Shown here piece after piece: positions 22,244 to 30,084 of a stretch of 32,797 bases of DNA (position 1 is the first letter of the stretch; every line of letters starts with the position of its first letter). The notes under the pieces are model-generated. The model was not told where the DNA came from. It searched no databases and was given only the letters and a program-made list of their open reading frames with translations. Origin of the DNA: CAYLLN01 sp036496265 (lineage in GTDB: Bacteria > Planctomycetota > Planctomycetia > Pirellulales > Pirellulaceae); the NCBI GenBank assembly GCA_036496265.1, contig DASXLL010000201.1, forward strand, positions 1 to 32,797. Reading direction: 5' to 3'. The translations under genes and the position numbers were made by a program.

Positions 22244-23835
22244 CGCACGTGCAATTGCTTGAACATTGCCTTGGTGATCGATTGCTTAACCTGAGCGATA
22301 TCGGCCCACGAATCGCTTTTGAGCTTGTCGAGTCGCGCGAAGAGATTTTCGATCGTGAATTGATCCGATCTCAGTTTTGGCGAAAGCTCGTTCCATGCGA
22401 TGGGCACGCTCACCGGGGCGCCGTCTTTAGCGCGCGTCGAATAAGGTGCGATGGCGGTGGCCCCGCGGCCATTGCGTAAGTAGTCGATGAAGATTTTTCC
22501 TTTCCGCGCTGCTTTGCTCATGGTGGCAATGAAGCGATCGGGCGCAGCGCGAACGATCAAGTCGGCCACGGCCTTGCAAAATGCCTTGGCCTCATCCCAT
22601 TCGGTTCGCGGCTGAACGGGCACGACCAAATGCAGTCCTTTGCCACCCGTTGTCTTGAGAAAGGTGACCAGGCCCAACTCCTCCAGAACAAGCTTTACCT
22701 CGCGGGCCGCCGTGACGACCTTTGGCCATTCGACGGCCGGATCTGGGTCAAGATCAAAAATGAGGCGGTCGGGCTTTTCGAGACTCTTGGCTTGCGATCC
22801 CCAGATGTGAATTTCGAGCACTCCCATTTGCACGAGTTCGATAAGTCCCGCTGCGTCCTTAATGACCATGTTGATCTCGGGAGAGCCCGTCTCGGAAACA
22901 TTGACGGGCTTGAGATGCGTCGGTCCACCCTCGCTTGGATGCTTTTGAAAAAAGCAGGGCTTGCCGCAGCCGTTTGGGCAGCGGACTAAAGCCAACGGCC
23001 GATTCACGACGTGCGGGAGCATCCACGGGGCAACCTGCACGTAGTAGTTGGCCAAATCGAGCTTGGTGAGCCCTTGCTCGGGGTAGAAAACTTTGTTGGG
23101 ATTGGAAAGCCGGACTTTGGAAACTTCGGTGGAGTTTGTTCCCGCGTCACGGCTTGCGGCGGTTTTCTTTGCCATGGCTCTCTTTGCGACGCGTTTCGCT
23201 ACCGCGCCTTTCGCGTTAGATCGCCGTTTCTTCGTTTTCACTTCGCCGTTGCTGCCCCAAACGCGATCCGCATCTTTCGCGATTTCGTCGAGGCCGCGGC
23301 CCGTGGCGACACTCAAAGGCAATCGCTCGGTGATGGACCTTTGGCCGCCGGCATATTGATCGCGTTCTTTGAACAAAAACCAGTGTCGCTCGTCGGGCGC
23401 GGCGCTGTGACCGCCCTTCCGCACCAGCATCCAACGGCCATGCAGTTTTTCGCCATGCAGTGTGAATTTTAGCCGGCCTTCGCGATAGCCTTTTTTCGCA
23501 TCGTCCAAGGACTCCCAGGTGCCGCGGTCCCAGAGCATGACGGCGCCGCCGCCATACTCGCCCTGCGGAATGACGCCTTCGAAGTCGCCATATTCAAGCG
23601 GATGGTCCTCGACCTGCATGGCCAGTCGCTTTTGCGATGGATCGGTGTCCGGCCCCTTGGGAACGGCCCAACTCTTCAAGACGCCATCCAGTTCTAAGCG
23701 GAAGTCGTAGTGCAGGTGCGACGCCGCGTGTTTCTGAATAACGAAGATCGGTTGCTTATGGCCAGGGGCCACCATTCCCCGTGGCTCACGAGTGCGAGTG
23801 AAATCGCGCTTCTTGTGGTATTCGCGGAGCCCCAT
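22240..23835 (-). CDS. LigD-like protein: 3'-phosphoesterase and primase-polymerase domains
   Basis: From the ATG at 23835 this is a 531-residue protein. Residues about 5-165 form the phosphoesterase domain, with His36, His42 and Asp44 in KHAASHLHYDFRLE and His78 in EDHPLEY. A Lys/Arg/Ala-rich linker (195-230) follows. The archaeo-eukaryotic-primase-type polymerase domain runs from about 240, with DLDPD at 361-365, TTGGKGLH at 395-402, and Asp451 in FIDYLRN. In LigD these activities trim and extend broken DNA ends before ligation. The ligase domain is absent from this protein and is encoded by the next gene. The chosen ATG has GAGG overlapping the stop of the DUF6496-like gene; a GTG at 23847 is the alternative. 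Confidence 0.93.
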   Translation of the reverse strand: MGLREYHKKRDFTRTREPRGMVAPGHKQPIFVIQKHAASHLHYDFRLELDGVLKSWAVPKGPDTDPSQKRLAMQVEDHPLEYGDFEGVIPQGEYGGGAVMLWDRGTWESLDDAKKGYREGRLKFTLHGEKLHGRWMLVRKGGHSAAPDERHWFLFKERDQYAGGQRSITERLPLSVATGRGLDEIAKDADRVWGSNGEVKTKKRRSNAKGAVAKRVAKRAMAKKTAASRDAGTNSTEVSKVRLSNPNKVFYPEQGLTKLDLANYYVQVAPWMLPHVVNRPLALVRCPNGCGKPCFFQKHPSEGGPTHLKPVNVSETGSPEINMVIKDAAGLIELVQMGVLEIHIWGSQAKSLEKPDRLIFDLDPDPAVEWPKVVTAAREVKLVLEELGLVTFLKTTGGKGLHLVVPVQPRTEWDEAKAFCKAVADLIVRAAPDRFIATMSKAARKGKIFIDYLRNGRGATAIAPYSTRAKDGAPVSVPIAWNELSPKLRSDQFTIENLFARLDKLKSDSWADIAQVKQSITKAMFKQLHVR

Positions 23836-23843
23836 AACCGCCC

Positions 23844-24026
23844 TCACGACTTTTTCTTCTTGGGAACCTTGGCACCCTTTTTCCTGGCCTTCGAGAGGCC
23901 GATCGCGATCGCTTGCTTGTTGCTCTTCACGGTTTTTTTGCTTTTTCCGCTATGAAGCTGGCCCTTCTTCTTTTTGTGCATCGCACGCTTCACTTCGCTT
24001 TGCGCTTTCTTGCCGTATTTCGCCAT
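23844..24026 (-). CDS. Lys-rich small protein, DUF6496-like
   Basis: This 60-residue protein is extremely basic, starting MAKYGKKAQSEVKRAMHKKKKGQ. It has the central KQAIAIGLSKARKKGAKVP that I recognise from the DUF6496 family. No enzyme motif is present; such peptides are thought to be small nucleic-acid-binding or stress-related proteins. The ATG at 24026 starts at the family N-terminus, so the longer in-frame start at 24068 is not used here. It is the first gene of the leftward repair operon, with its stop 8 bases before the phosphoesterase-polymerase start. A DNA-binding role in end joining is an inference. Confidence 0.8.
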   Translation of the reverse strand: MAKYGKKAQSEVKRAMHKKKKGQLHSGKSKKTVKSNKQAIAIGLSKARKKGAKVPKKKKS

Positions 24027-24245
24027 GACGTAGCTCACTGAGACTTGGATTGGAAATTGCAAACGCACTCACCAGTCGACTGCGGGTTGCACATTGCGCG
24101 CCGCAATTTCAAGGGAAGTAAGCTGCGGGCAGCTTGGCATTTCGCGTGTGGACATGCCGTCGCAATTGGTTCTCGGGTGCCAATGCGTTTGCCGGCGCTC
24201 CATTCGATGTTCGGAACATCGGTTGTGAAAAATCAATTCACGGAC
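24027..24245. other. Spacer between FAD-Rieske gene and repair operon
   Basis: This 219-base gap separates the stop of the FAD-Rieske gene from the DUF6496-like start. It probably contains the promoter of the DUF6496/LigD-like/ligase operon. I could not place convincing promoter boxes, and I see no gene or repeat in it. Confidence 0.4.
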
Positions 24246-25775
24246 TTATTTCACCGCTGCCTCTCGTTGATTTTTGATCTGCGCCAAGGGCTCCTCAGCC
24301 GGCCCGGCTAAGACGTCGCCGCTGGGCTGAAACCGAGAGCCATGGCAGGGGCAATCCCAGGTGTGCTCGGCGTTGTTCCAATGCACCAGGCAGCCCATGT
24401 GGGTGCAGACAGCCGAGACTTGCGAGAGTTTGCCTGTTTCGTCGCGCGAGCAGGCAATAACCTGACCGTCGCGGCGGAGCAGCTTGCCTTCGCCGCGTTT
24501 AACTTCGCGCGTCGAGCGCGCCTCGGACCGTTGAAAACGATCAGCCACAATGTGATAAGGATAGGAAAGGTTTTCTTGGACATAGTCAACGGCGTGGGTG
24601 ACCGGCTTGCGATCGACGCTCAGCAGGTCTTGCCAAAGATTCTTCGCGCCCAAGACCCAATCGCAGGCCAACATGGCCGCCAGCGTGCCGAAGGTCATGC
24701 CGTTGCCGCCAAAGCCCGTGGCGACAAATTGGCGCTCCGCGGTCTGGCCGATGTAGGGCAGCCCATCGTTGGTTTCGATGACCTGGCCGGACCACTGGCG
24801 ATCGACGCGGGCCTCCGGAATGAATTTGTGAAGGATTTCGGCCAACGCATCGAACCGTTCGCGGTTATCGCTCGCGGCTCCCGTCCTATGGTCCTTGCCG
24901 CCGAAAATGGCGTAGTCATAATCTGCGTGATGATCGATCCGCAGGTAATAGTATGGATTACTCGTATCCCAATAGCTGGCTTCGTCATACCGTGCGGCAG
25001 GTACTTTCGTCCCAATCGCATACGTTGAATACGCAGCCAATTTGCTTTGCAGCAGCGTCGCGTTGAAAAAACCAATTTGGCCCATCAAAGGCACATGCGA
25101 GGCGATCACCAGATGGTGACAGTTGATGCGGTGGCCGTTGGCTTTCGCTTCCAAAGGATCTGCAGAGAAATCGGTCGCTGCGGACTCCTCGTAGATGGCT
25201 GATCCGTCGCCAGGAATGGCTTTCGCCAGGGCAGCCAAATAGCGCAGTGGATCAAACTTGGCCTGGTTTGCGTAGCGGATGGCCGGCTGCCCACTAAATG
25301 GCGAGGTGGCCTGAAACGAGGCGGCAAATCCGAGTTCCTGAGCCAGATTGCATTCCTCCTGCAATTCTTGCGTCTCGTCGCGATTCAGTTCGAGCGACGC
25401 CTGCAAGAATCCCGGAATCCGGTGAAAGCAGCAATCGATTTCTTCTTGATCAACAATCTGCTCGATCGTGTTGATGGCTGCCTCGCCGCCTTGCCAAGCC
25501 AGACGAGCCCTATCAGAGCCAAACGTGCGTTGGAGCGATGGCAGCCTGATGTCGGTCACAAATGCCAGATGCGCTGTCGTGCAACCCGTATCGCCGTGGG
25601 CTAGTCGATCTCGCTCGAGCAGACATACCCGCTGCCCGGTTTGTTTCAGCAGATAAGCCGTGCTCAGGCCCGTAATGCCGCCACCGATTACGAGCACATC
25701 GCAATCGACGTCGTCATTCAATTTGTCGAATTGTGGCATCCGTGAGTTATCCCAGGGAGGCCGAGAAGCAATCAT
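24246..25775 (-). CDS. FAD-dependent oxidoreductase with C-terminal Rieske domain
   Basis: This 509-residue protein starts with a FAD-binding fold of the DAO type. The dinucleotide motif is at 31-36 (GGGITG) with Glu54 as the likely ribose contact, then HGDTGCTTAHL. A C-terminal Rieske iron-sulfur domain follows, with Cys457-x-His459 in CTHMGC and Cys475-x2-His478 in CPCHGSRF. This arrangement is known from FAD-dependent oxidoreductases of the YhfW or gamma-glutamylputrescine-oxidase-like group; substrate unknown. The ATG at 25775 has GGAG with 7 bases of spacing, so the much longer start at 25898 is rejected. It lies between the two Lys-rich small-protein genes, in the same direction. Confidence 0.93.
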   Translation of the reverse strand: MIASRPPWDNSRMPQFDKLNDDVDCDVLVIGGGITGLSTAYLLKQTGQRVCLLERDRLAHGDTGCTTAHLAFVTDIRLPSLQRTFGSDRARLAWQGGEAAINTIEQIVDQEEIDCCFHRIPGFLQASLELNRDETQELQEECNLAQELGFAASFQATSPFSGQPAIRYANQAKFDPLRYLAALAKAIPGDGSAIYEESAATDFSADPLEAKANGHRINCHHLVIASHVPLMGQIGFFNATLLQSKLAAYSTYAIGTKVPAARYDEASYWDTSNPYYYLRIDHHADYDYAIFGGKDHRTGAASDNRERFDALAEILHKFIPEARVDRQWSGQVIETNDGLPYIGQTAERQFVATGFGGNGMTFGTLAAMLACDWVLGAKNLWQDLLSVDRKPVTHAVDYVQENLSYPYHIVADRFQRSEARSTREVKRGEGKLLRRDGQVIACSRDETGKLSQVSAVCTHMGCLVHWNNAEHTWDCPCHGSRFQPSGDVLAGPAEEPLAQIKNQREAAVK

Positions 25776-25965
25776 GATCGTTCTCCTTGCCGTTGCCTCA
25801 CGCGTACACGTGCAATGCTTGTGCCGAGGAGATAACCGCACGTGTGCCCCCCGCTGTTTGGAGCGAACCGCGCCTTCGCCCTGCGCCGCTGTTTTCAACC
25901 GCTCTCAACAACGGCAAGGTAGCCAACCGATTCCAGATCACGCGCGATCCTCAGATTGAGCCGAG

Positions 25966-26283
25966 TCAGCTTTTTTTCTTTACGGCCTTCGCCCTGCGGT
26001 GCTTTCGCGATCCGCCGTCTGCCTGGCTGGCCTTCTTCTTCTGCAAGATTTGCTTGGCCTTCTCAAGTTCCTTTTTTTGGCCCGGCTCGAGATTCTTTCC
26101 GGCGCGGTTGATATACATCTGGACCATCTTGATCCCTGACCCGATGCCTTTAGGGCTGACCTTCTTGCTGGCCATCGTTTTTGCGACCGTCTCCGCTTTT
26201 TTCTGGAACGTGCCGGGCGGCGGGAAGGTTGATTCAGTCTTGATCTTGCGCGACCATTTGCGTTTTTTCTTCCTGGCGGGCAT
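25966..26283 (-). CDS. Lys-rich protein, DUF3175-like
   Basis: This 105-residue basic protein has the DUF3175 pattern: an N-terminal KKKRKWSRKIKTES, then the PPPGTFQKKAETVAKTM motif, and MVQMYINRAGKNLEPGQKKELEKAKQIL. The C-terminus is a Lys/Arg tail. GGAG 6 bases before the ATG at 26283 supports the start. Proteins of this family have no known activity but are found near stress and repair genes in several groups (recalled, not checked). It lies 190 bases upstream of the FAD-Rieske gene, on the same strand. Confidence 0.85.
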   Translation of the reverse strand: MPARKKKRKWSRKIKTESTFPPPGTFQKKAETVAKTMASKKVSPKGIGSGIKMVQMYINRAGKNLEPGQKKELEKAKQILQKKKASQADGGSRKHRRAKAVKKKS

Positions 26284-26530
26284 CCGTCGCTCCTATGGTC
26301 ACCGCGACGAGCTATTGGCACTGCAACAAGAATGCCAATGTAGCGGCGGCAATTTATGCGCCATTACATTCAGAAAATGGGCCGAATAACTGGTCGCTGT
26401 GATGGATTGACGAATCCGTCGGCAATTCGACAGGCCATTCAAAATCAGAAGCGGTCCAGTCGTTTAAGAGATCGAACGCGTCTGCCTGCCGACTGATTCC
26501 GGCAAACCCTCCGGCTTGGACTTGGTTTCC
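26284..26530. other. Spacer between cupin and DUF3175-like genes
   Basis: This 247-base gap is between two leftward genes. It is more AT-rich around 26330-26400. I find no gene, no clear terminator hairpin with a T-run, and no promoter that I can support. Confidence 0.4.
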
Positions 26531-27805
26531 TCACCGCCCGTTTTTGCGGTAGTCGCCGACCATTGGCACCTTCTTATGCACGTCCGGCCCAAAGTATCGG
26601 AGCCCGACGAGCGGCTCAGACCCGGTGTTTTCAATTTCAACGCCCGCCGCCGCCGCGTCGAACGAAATAAACACTTCGTCTTCCGTTTCCTGCCCGAAGC
26701 GGATCATCGCCGGGGTCTGCAAGTTGAGCTTGGCTTTGCTGCCGGCGACACCCATCGAACCTTTGCCTTGAACAGTGATCCAGCCGCTAGCGCCGGGGTC
26801 TTTAATCGTGCCTTTGACGCCGGGATCGACCGTGAGTTCTTTCGCTGAGAAGAGTTGCTCGCCATCGACGCGGCCATAGACGATCCATTTATCGGTGTAG
26901 CCGCTGCCCGAGGATTTTTTGTCCTCGATGGGTTCGAGGTAGTTGCTTTCCTTGAAGTGCGTATCGACGTTCTTTTCCCAGTCGAGTTGGCCGATGATGA
27001 AGTCGAGATCCTTGTGCTTGTTCTTGGGCATGTCTTTGACGAGCAGCGCCCAGGGGACATACCGCCCTTCGACGATGTTCTGAAACATACCAAACACGTC
27101 GCTGCCCCATTGCGGCTCATAGGTGCATAGCGACCCCGGAGCGTGCAGCACGCCCGGCGGAATCAGCCAGCCGGTGCCGCGGCGAAGGCGAAAGGCTCGC
27201 GACAGATCGAGGATGCCGTTTTCGCCCTTGTCCCAATTTTCCAGGCACTTTTTGAGCTGGTCCTTGGTGGTACCGGGCTCGAGGCCCATGAACGTGTAAC
27301 AGAAGTTGTTATCGACGTTGTTGTACTGCGGTGGAAAGTAATAGCTCTCCGGCTTACCTTCCTGCCCGACCAACCTGGCGTTCGCCGCACTCTGGTGCAT
27401 GTGATGCGGGATCGGCCCCATATTGTCGAAAAACTTGGAATACACCGGCCAGCGGTCGTACTTCTTAAACATCGCTTTGCCGATCAGCCGCGTCCCTTGC
27501 TCCGAGACCGCATCGCGCAGCAAGAATTGCTTCCCCTCAAAGGAGCAAAACGACAGCCCCTCATGCCATACCCGCCCCTCATTCGCCGCTTCCGTGGTGC
27601 TCGCAAACCACCGCTCGTCGATCCCGCCACGGTTCGCGCCGTAGGCATACAGATCGCCCGGGAACAACTTGATTCTCCGCCCCGGATGCAAAAACGACCG
27701 CGGCACCCACGTCGGCGTCAGCCGCAGCAATCCCGCCCCCTTATCGAGGGCCCGATCGAGAACCTTGGCGATGCTATCGGACTTGATGATGTTGGATGTG
27801 GTCAT
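26531..27805 (-). CDS. Cupin protein, class I mannose-6-phosphate isomerase-like
   Basis: From the ATG at 27805 this is a 424-residue protein. Residues 110-230 hold a cupin-like metal site, with HHMH at 134-137 (in PIPHHMHQSA), KPE at 151-153, and His221 in PPGVLHAPGSL. The arrangement resembles the HxH, KPE and late His ligands of type I phosphomannose isomerases and related cupins. A C-terminal beta domain (about 320-424) is a second cupin-like barrel without visible ligands. The enzymatic reaction cannot be assigned from these residues alone; sugar isomerase or binding protein are both possible. No strong ribosome binding site precedes the ATG. The next frame upstream (to 28054) extends only into non-conserved sequence. 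Confidence 0.75.
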   Translation of the reverse strand: MTTSNIIKSDSIAKVLDRALDKGAGLLRLTPTWVPRSFLHPGRRIKLFPGDLYAYGANRGGIDERWFASTTEAANEGRVWHEGLSFCSFEGKQFLLRDAVSEQGTRLIGKAMFKKYDRWPVYSKFFDNMGPIPHHMHQSAANARLVGQEGKPESYYFPPQYNNVDNNFCYTFMGLEPGTTKDQLKKCLENWDKGENGILDLSRAFRLRRGTGWLIPPGVLHAPGSLCTYEPQWGSDVFGMFQNIVEGRYVPWALLVKDMPKNKHKDLDFIIGQLDWEKNVDTHFKESNYLEPIEDKKSSGSGYTDKWIVYGRVDGEQLFSAKELTVDPGVKGTIKDPGASGWITVQGKGSMGVAGSKAKLNLQTPAMIRFGQETEDEVFISFDAAAAGVEIENTGSEPLVGLRYFGPDVHKKVPMVGDYRKNGR

Positions 27806-28013
27806 GTATTGAGTTGAATCGAGGTTAGAGGGCCGCAACGCGACGAGAAAAACAAGCGTTTTCGCTGTGAATGTTTTACGCTGTGCCAGCGCTCGTGAGA
27901 AGCCGCGGCGTTTGATGCCTGCAGCACGACCGAGCTGCTTTTTCGAAAGCGGATTCGCGGTCGTGTTGCTCGGCTGCTCCTCGTTAGGATGGGGATGCCG
28001 TCGCGAGATCAAT

Positions 28014-28496
28014 CTAATCCGATCCTCGGCGACGCAGCTTTTGCGCGATGCCATTGATCAGGGCGACGCTGCCGGTGATCAGAAGAAAAATGGGATAGAT
28101 GGAAATGCGTCCGGCAAGCAGGAGGATCCCTAACCAAGGAATGGCCAAAGCGACCATTCCAATTCCAGATACGATTTGACCGTTGCAAATCGTATTCTCG
28201 ATGCCTTTTTCAAAGGCCCGCCGTTCGTGGGCTCGCGCCATGACATCGTTGGCGATGGAAGTCTTGTGGGCGTCGATGTTGGTGTCAGGGTTAACCAAAG
28301 TCGGAGTCTTCGGCATTTCGTCCCAGAAGCCGTCGTCCGCCGGTGCGGATGAATTGTCGAGGCCATCAAGGTCCGGCACTGGGGCGGGGACCGCGATCGG
28401 CTGCTTGCATTTGGGGCAGGAGAGCCGCCGGCCGGCAAGTTCGGGCTTGGCGCGGAGCCGTTGGCCGCATTGGCAGTGAACGAGGATGTCCGCCAT
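28014..28496 (-). CDS. Zinc-ribbon membrane protein
   Basis: This 160-residue protein begins with a zinc-ribbon-like motif, Cys8-x-Cys10 and Cys27-Pro-x-Cys30 (CQCGQRL ... LSCPKCKQPI). A polar linker follows, then one or two transmembrane segments at about 107-145 (SGIGMVALAIPWLGILLLAG and IYPIFLLITGSVALING). It ends with a basic cytoplasmic tail. N-terminal ribbon plus membrane segments is a common small-protein layout in planctomycetes, with no known function. It has no obvious operon partners, since the cupin gene starts 209 bases downstream. Confidence 0.75.
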   Translation of the reverse strand: MADILVHCQCGQRLRAKPELAGRRLSCPKCKQPIAVPAPVPDLDGLDNSSAPADDGFWDEMPKTPTLVNPDTNIDAHKTSIANDVMARAHERRAFEKGIENTICNGQIVSGIGMVALAIPWLGILLLAGRISIYPIFLLITGSVALINGIAQKLRRRGSD

Positions 28497-28608
28497 GAGG
28501 CCAATCCCGGAAAGACGATGTTATATCACGTCAGCAGATGTGAATCGCAGTCGGGATGATACGTGGCGGGAATGCGGGCGTCTAGCGAGTTGGTTTGTAG
28601 TGGTAAGA

Positions 28609-28818
28609 TCAACTGCCATGAGAGGCAGCAGAGGGAGCGTCTTGCGGTTTAGCCGTGTAGCCTTCGGGTCGGCGCGGCGGCAGGCGAATGAACTTGCGAT
28701 TCTCAGCCGCATCGCGCTTGCGGGCATCTTCCAAGATGGCTGCGGTGTCGTAATTGAAGCTCGCGGCTATTTCTTCGCGAATGCGCTGGACTTCGGCAAC
28801 TACGGGGTCAGAACTCAT
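28609..28818 (-). CDS. Small antitoxin-like protein, second gene of PIN module
   Basis: This 69-residue protein is helical and charged at its N-terminus (DPVVAEVQRIREEIAASFNYDTAAILEDARKRDA) and disordered at its C-terminus (Pro, Arg, Ser-rich). Its start overlaps the end of the PIN gene by 11 bases, so the two are coupled. Size, charge and coupling suggest the antitoxin of the module, in toxin-first order. No domain name is certain. Confidence 0.7.
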   Translation of the reverse strand: MSSDPVVAEVQRIREEIAASFNYDTAAILEDARKRDAAENRKFIRLPPRRPEGYTAKPQDAPSAASHGS

Positions 28819-29293
28819 GGTTAAACTCCATCAACTCCTGCGGAGTGCAAATCAGCGGCGGTTCATATCCCAAGTCGCGGCAAGTGGAATCGATCTTGCG
28901 GCGGAGAGCTGCGTTGGCGATGTGCCGGCAGTTCCACGTCAACAAATATTCTACGCTGTTGACGGCGGCCGCGGAAATGTGAAAGGCATCCAATGTTGCT
29001 TTTTTCGGAAGCGGGACACGAGATAGTAACGCATCCGCCAATGGCTTAACGCCGGCCGGAAGATCCAGGAGTTGGAGCTGACTAAGGTATGTTTGACGTT
29101 CCTGGGCAGCCGTTGGATCACCCTTCGCGCATTCGTCGATGACGAAGCGAGAAACGACTGGCTCGTATTTGTGCCGGAAATGGTCCCACCAGTCGCGGGT
29201 CATTTGTTGATTGGCTGCGACGCGCAAGTCTCGGCTGAGGCGCATGGCGAGGTAGCCTATGATTGTGGTTTCGAGATAGACGGTGGGTTTCAT
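28808..29293 (-). CDS. PIN-domain toxin (toxin-first module)
   Basis: This 161-residue protein belongs to the VapC-like PIN group starting YLETTIIGYL. In that group the first acidic ligand is Glu8 where classical VapC has Asp. Other ligands are Glu54 in VIDECAKGDP, Asp102 in TLDAFHISAAA, and Asn121 in LLTWNCRHIANA. The fold is that of a metal-dependent ribonuclease. It is encoded upstream of its putative antitoxin, the reverse of vapBC at 4451-5091. The active site looks intact, so activity is likely, but the target RNA is unknown. Confidence 0.85.
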   Translation of the reverse strand: MKPTVYLETTIIGYLAMRLSRDLRVAANQQMTRDWWDHFRHKYEPVVSRFVIDECAKGDPTAAQERQTYLSQLQLLDLPAGVKPLADALLSRVPLPKKATLDAFHISAAAVNSVEYLLTWNCRHIANAALRRKIDSTCRDLGYEPPLICTPQELMEFNHEF

Positions 29294-29313
29294 CGGCGTC
29301 GTTTCATCTCACG

Positions 29314-30045
29314 TTAGAAAATGCGCCGCCATCGTTTGAATGCACGTACGTCATCCGCAGATAGCGCAAACCATTCGTTTTTTAGTCGCTTGTCTGTAAA
29401 TCGGCGGTGCCAATATGCTTCAACCCCTGCGGGATCGTCCGTTTCGATAACGTGGATCGGCTCGACCTTCTCGGGCAACTCAATGGCGATTTCACCCTCG
29501 CGCCTTAGACGATTATTAGTTCGTCCTATTTTGTATTCCCGTCGAGACCCGTGCTTCAACAGATAGACGTAACCGACTGCTGGACTTTCCATGGCTAGCT
29601 CGTCGTCTTGTGAAGAGCTGCTGGATGCAAGGTATTCATCGCATTGTGGAACGACGGTTTCGAACCCGGATTGCGATAAACAAAAGTCACGAACTTGCCG
29701 AATGAGATCGGCCTTTTTCCCGAGGCGATCAAAGGTGTTCCAGCTTGGAAAATCCGGACTCGAGCGTCGTTTTACGCCCAAGTCGCCTCTGGATGGCAGC
29801 CGACCAAGCTCCTTGGCCAATTCGGAATATCGGAGCACAAGTTCTGCTTTGTCATAGGCACCTTGAAGCTGGTTTGCTTCAAAGCCGGCTTCTCGAAGTG
29901 CGTCGCCCCACCGCGCCCAATGAATCCCAAACCAGTCGGCGTAGCGAATACCTGTCGCCGCTTCAAACCGCGCGTAACCGAGTGCAACACCACCGTTCTC
30001 TGTGGCAGTCCTGCGAATCTCTGCGATGATGTGCGACTTCGTCAC
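29314..30045 (-). CDS. GIY-YIG-superfamily (T5orf172/MUG113-type) nuclease with HNH-associated repeats
   Basis: This 243-residue protein has a C-terminal GIY-YIG-like domain. It comprises GYVYLLKHG (158-166), YKIGRT (171-176), a Glu209 in VEAYWHRRF, and NEWF (223-226), as in T5orf172/MUG113 proteins. The N-terminal part has repeats resembling homing-endonuclease-associated repeats (ELVLRYSELAKELGRLPSRGDLG). It starts with a GTG at 30045. The gene stands alone beside the toxin-first PIN module, and no methylase or recognisable defence partner is seen. A role in DNA cleavage is likely; whether it is a selfish, defence or repair nuclease is undecided. Confidence 0.8.
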   Translation of the reverse strand: MTKSHIIAEIRRTATENGGVALGYARFEAATGIRYADWFGIHWARWGDALREAGFEANQLQGAYDKAELVLRYSELAKELGRLPSRGDLGVKRRSSPDFPSWNTFDRLGKKADLIRQVRDFCLSQSGFETVVPQCDEYLASSSSSQDDELAMESPAVGYVYLLKHGSRREYKIGRTNNRLRREGEIAIELPEKVEPIHVIETDDPAGVEAYWHRRFTDKRLKNEWFALSADDVRAFKRWRRIF

Positions 30046-30084
30046 TGATTGCGTCCACGCCGCCCTTTGGAGACGGTTTGCCTA

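Noticed and set aside
24342..25028. Rightward 228-residue frame opposite the FAD-Rieske gene
   Set aside because: It is antisense to a gene with intact FAD and Rieske motifs and lacks a signature of its own.
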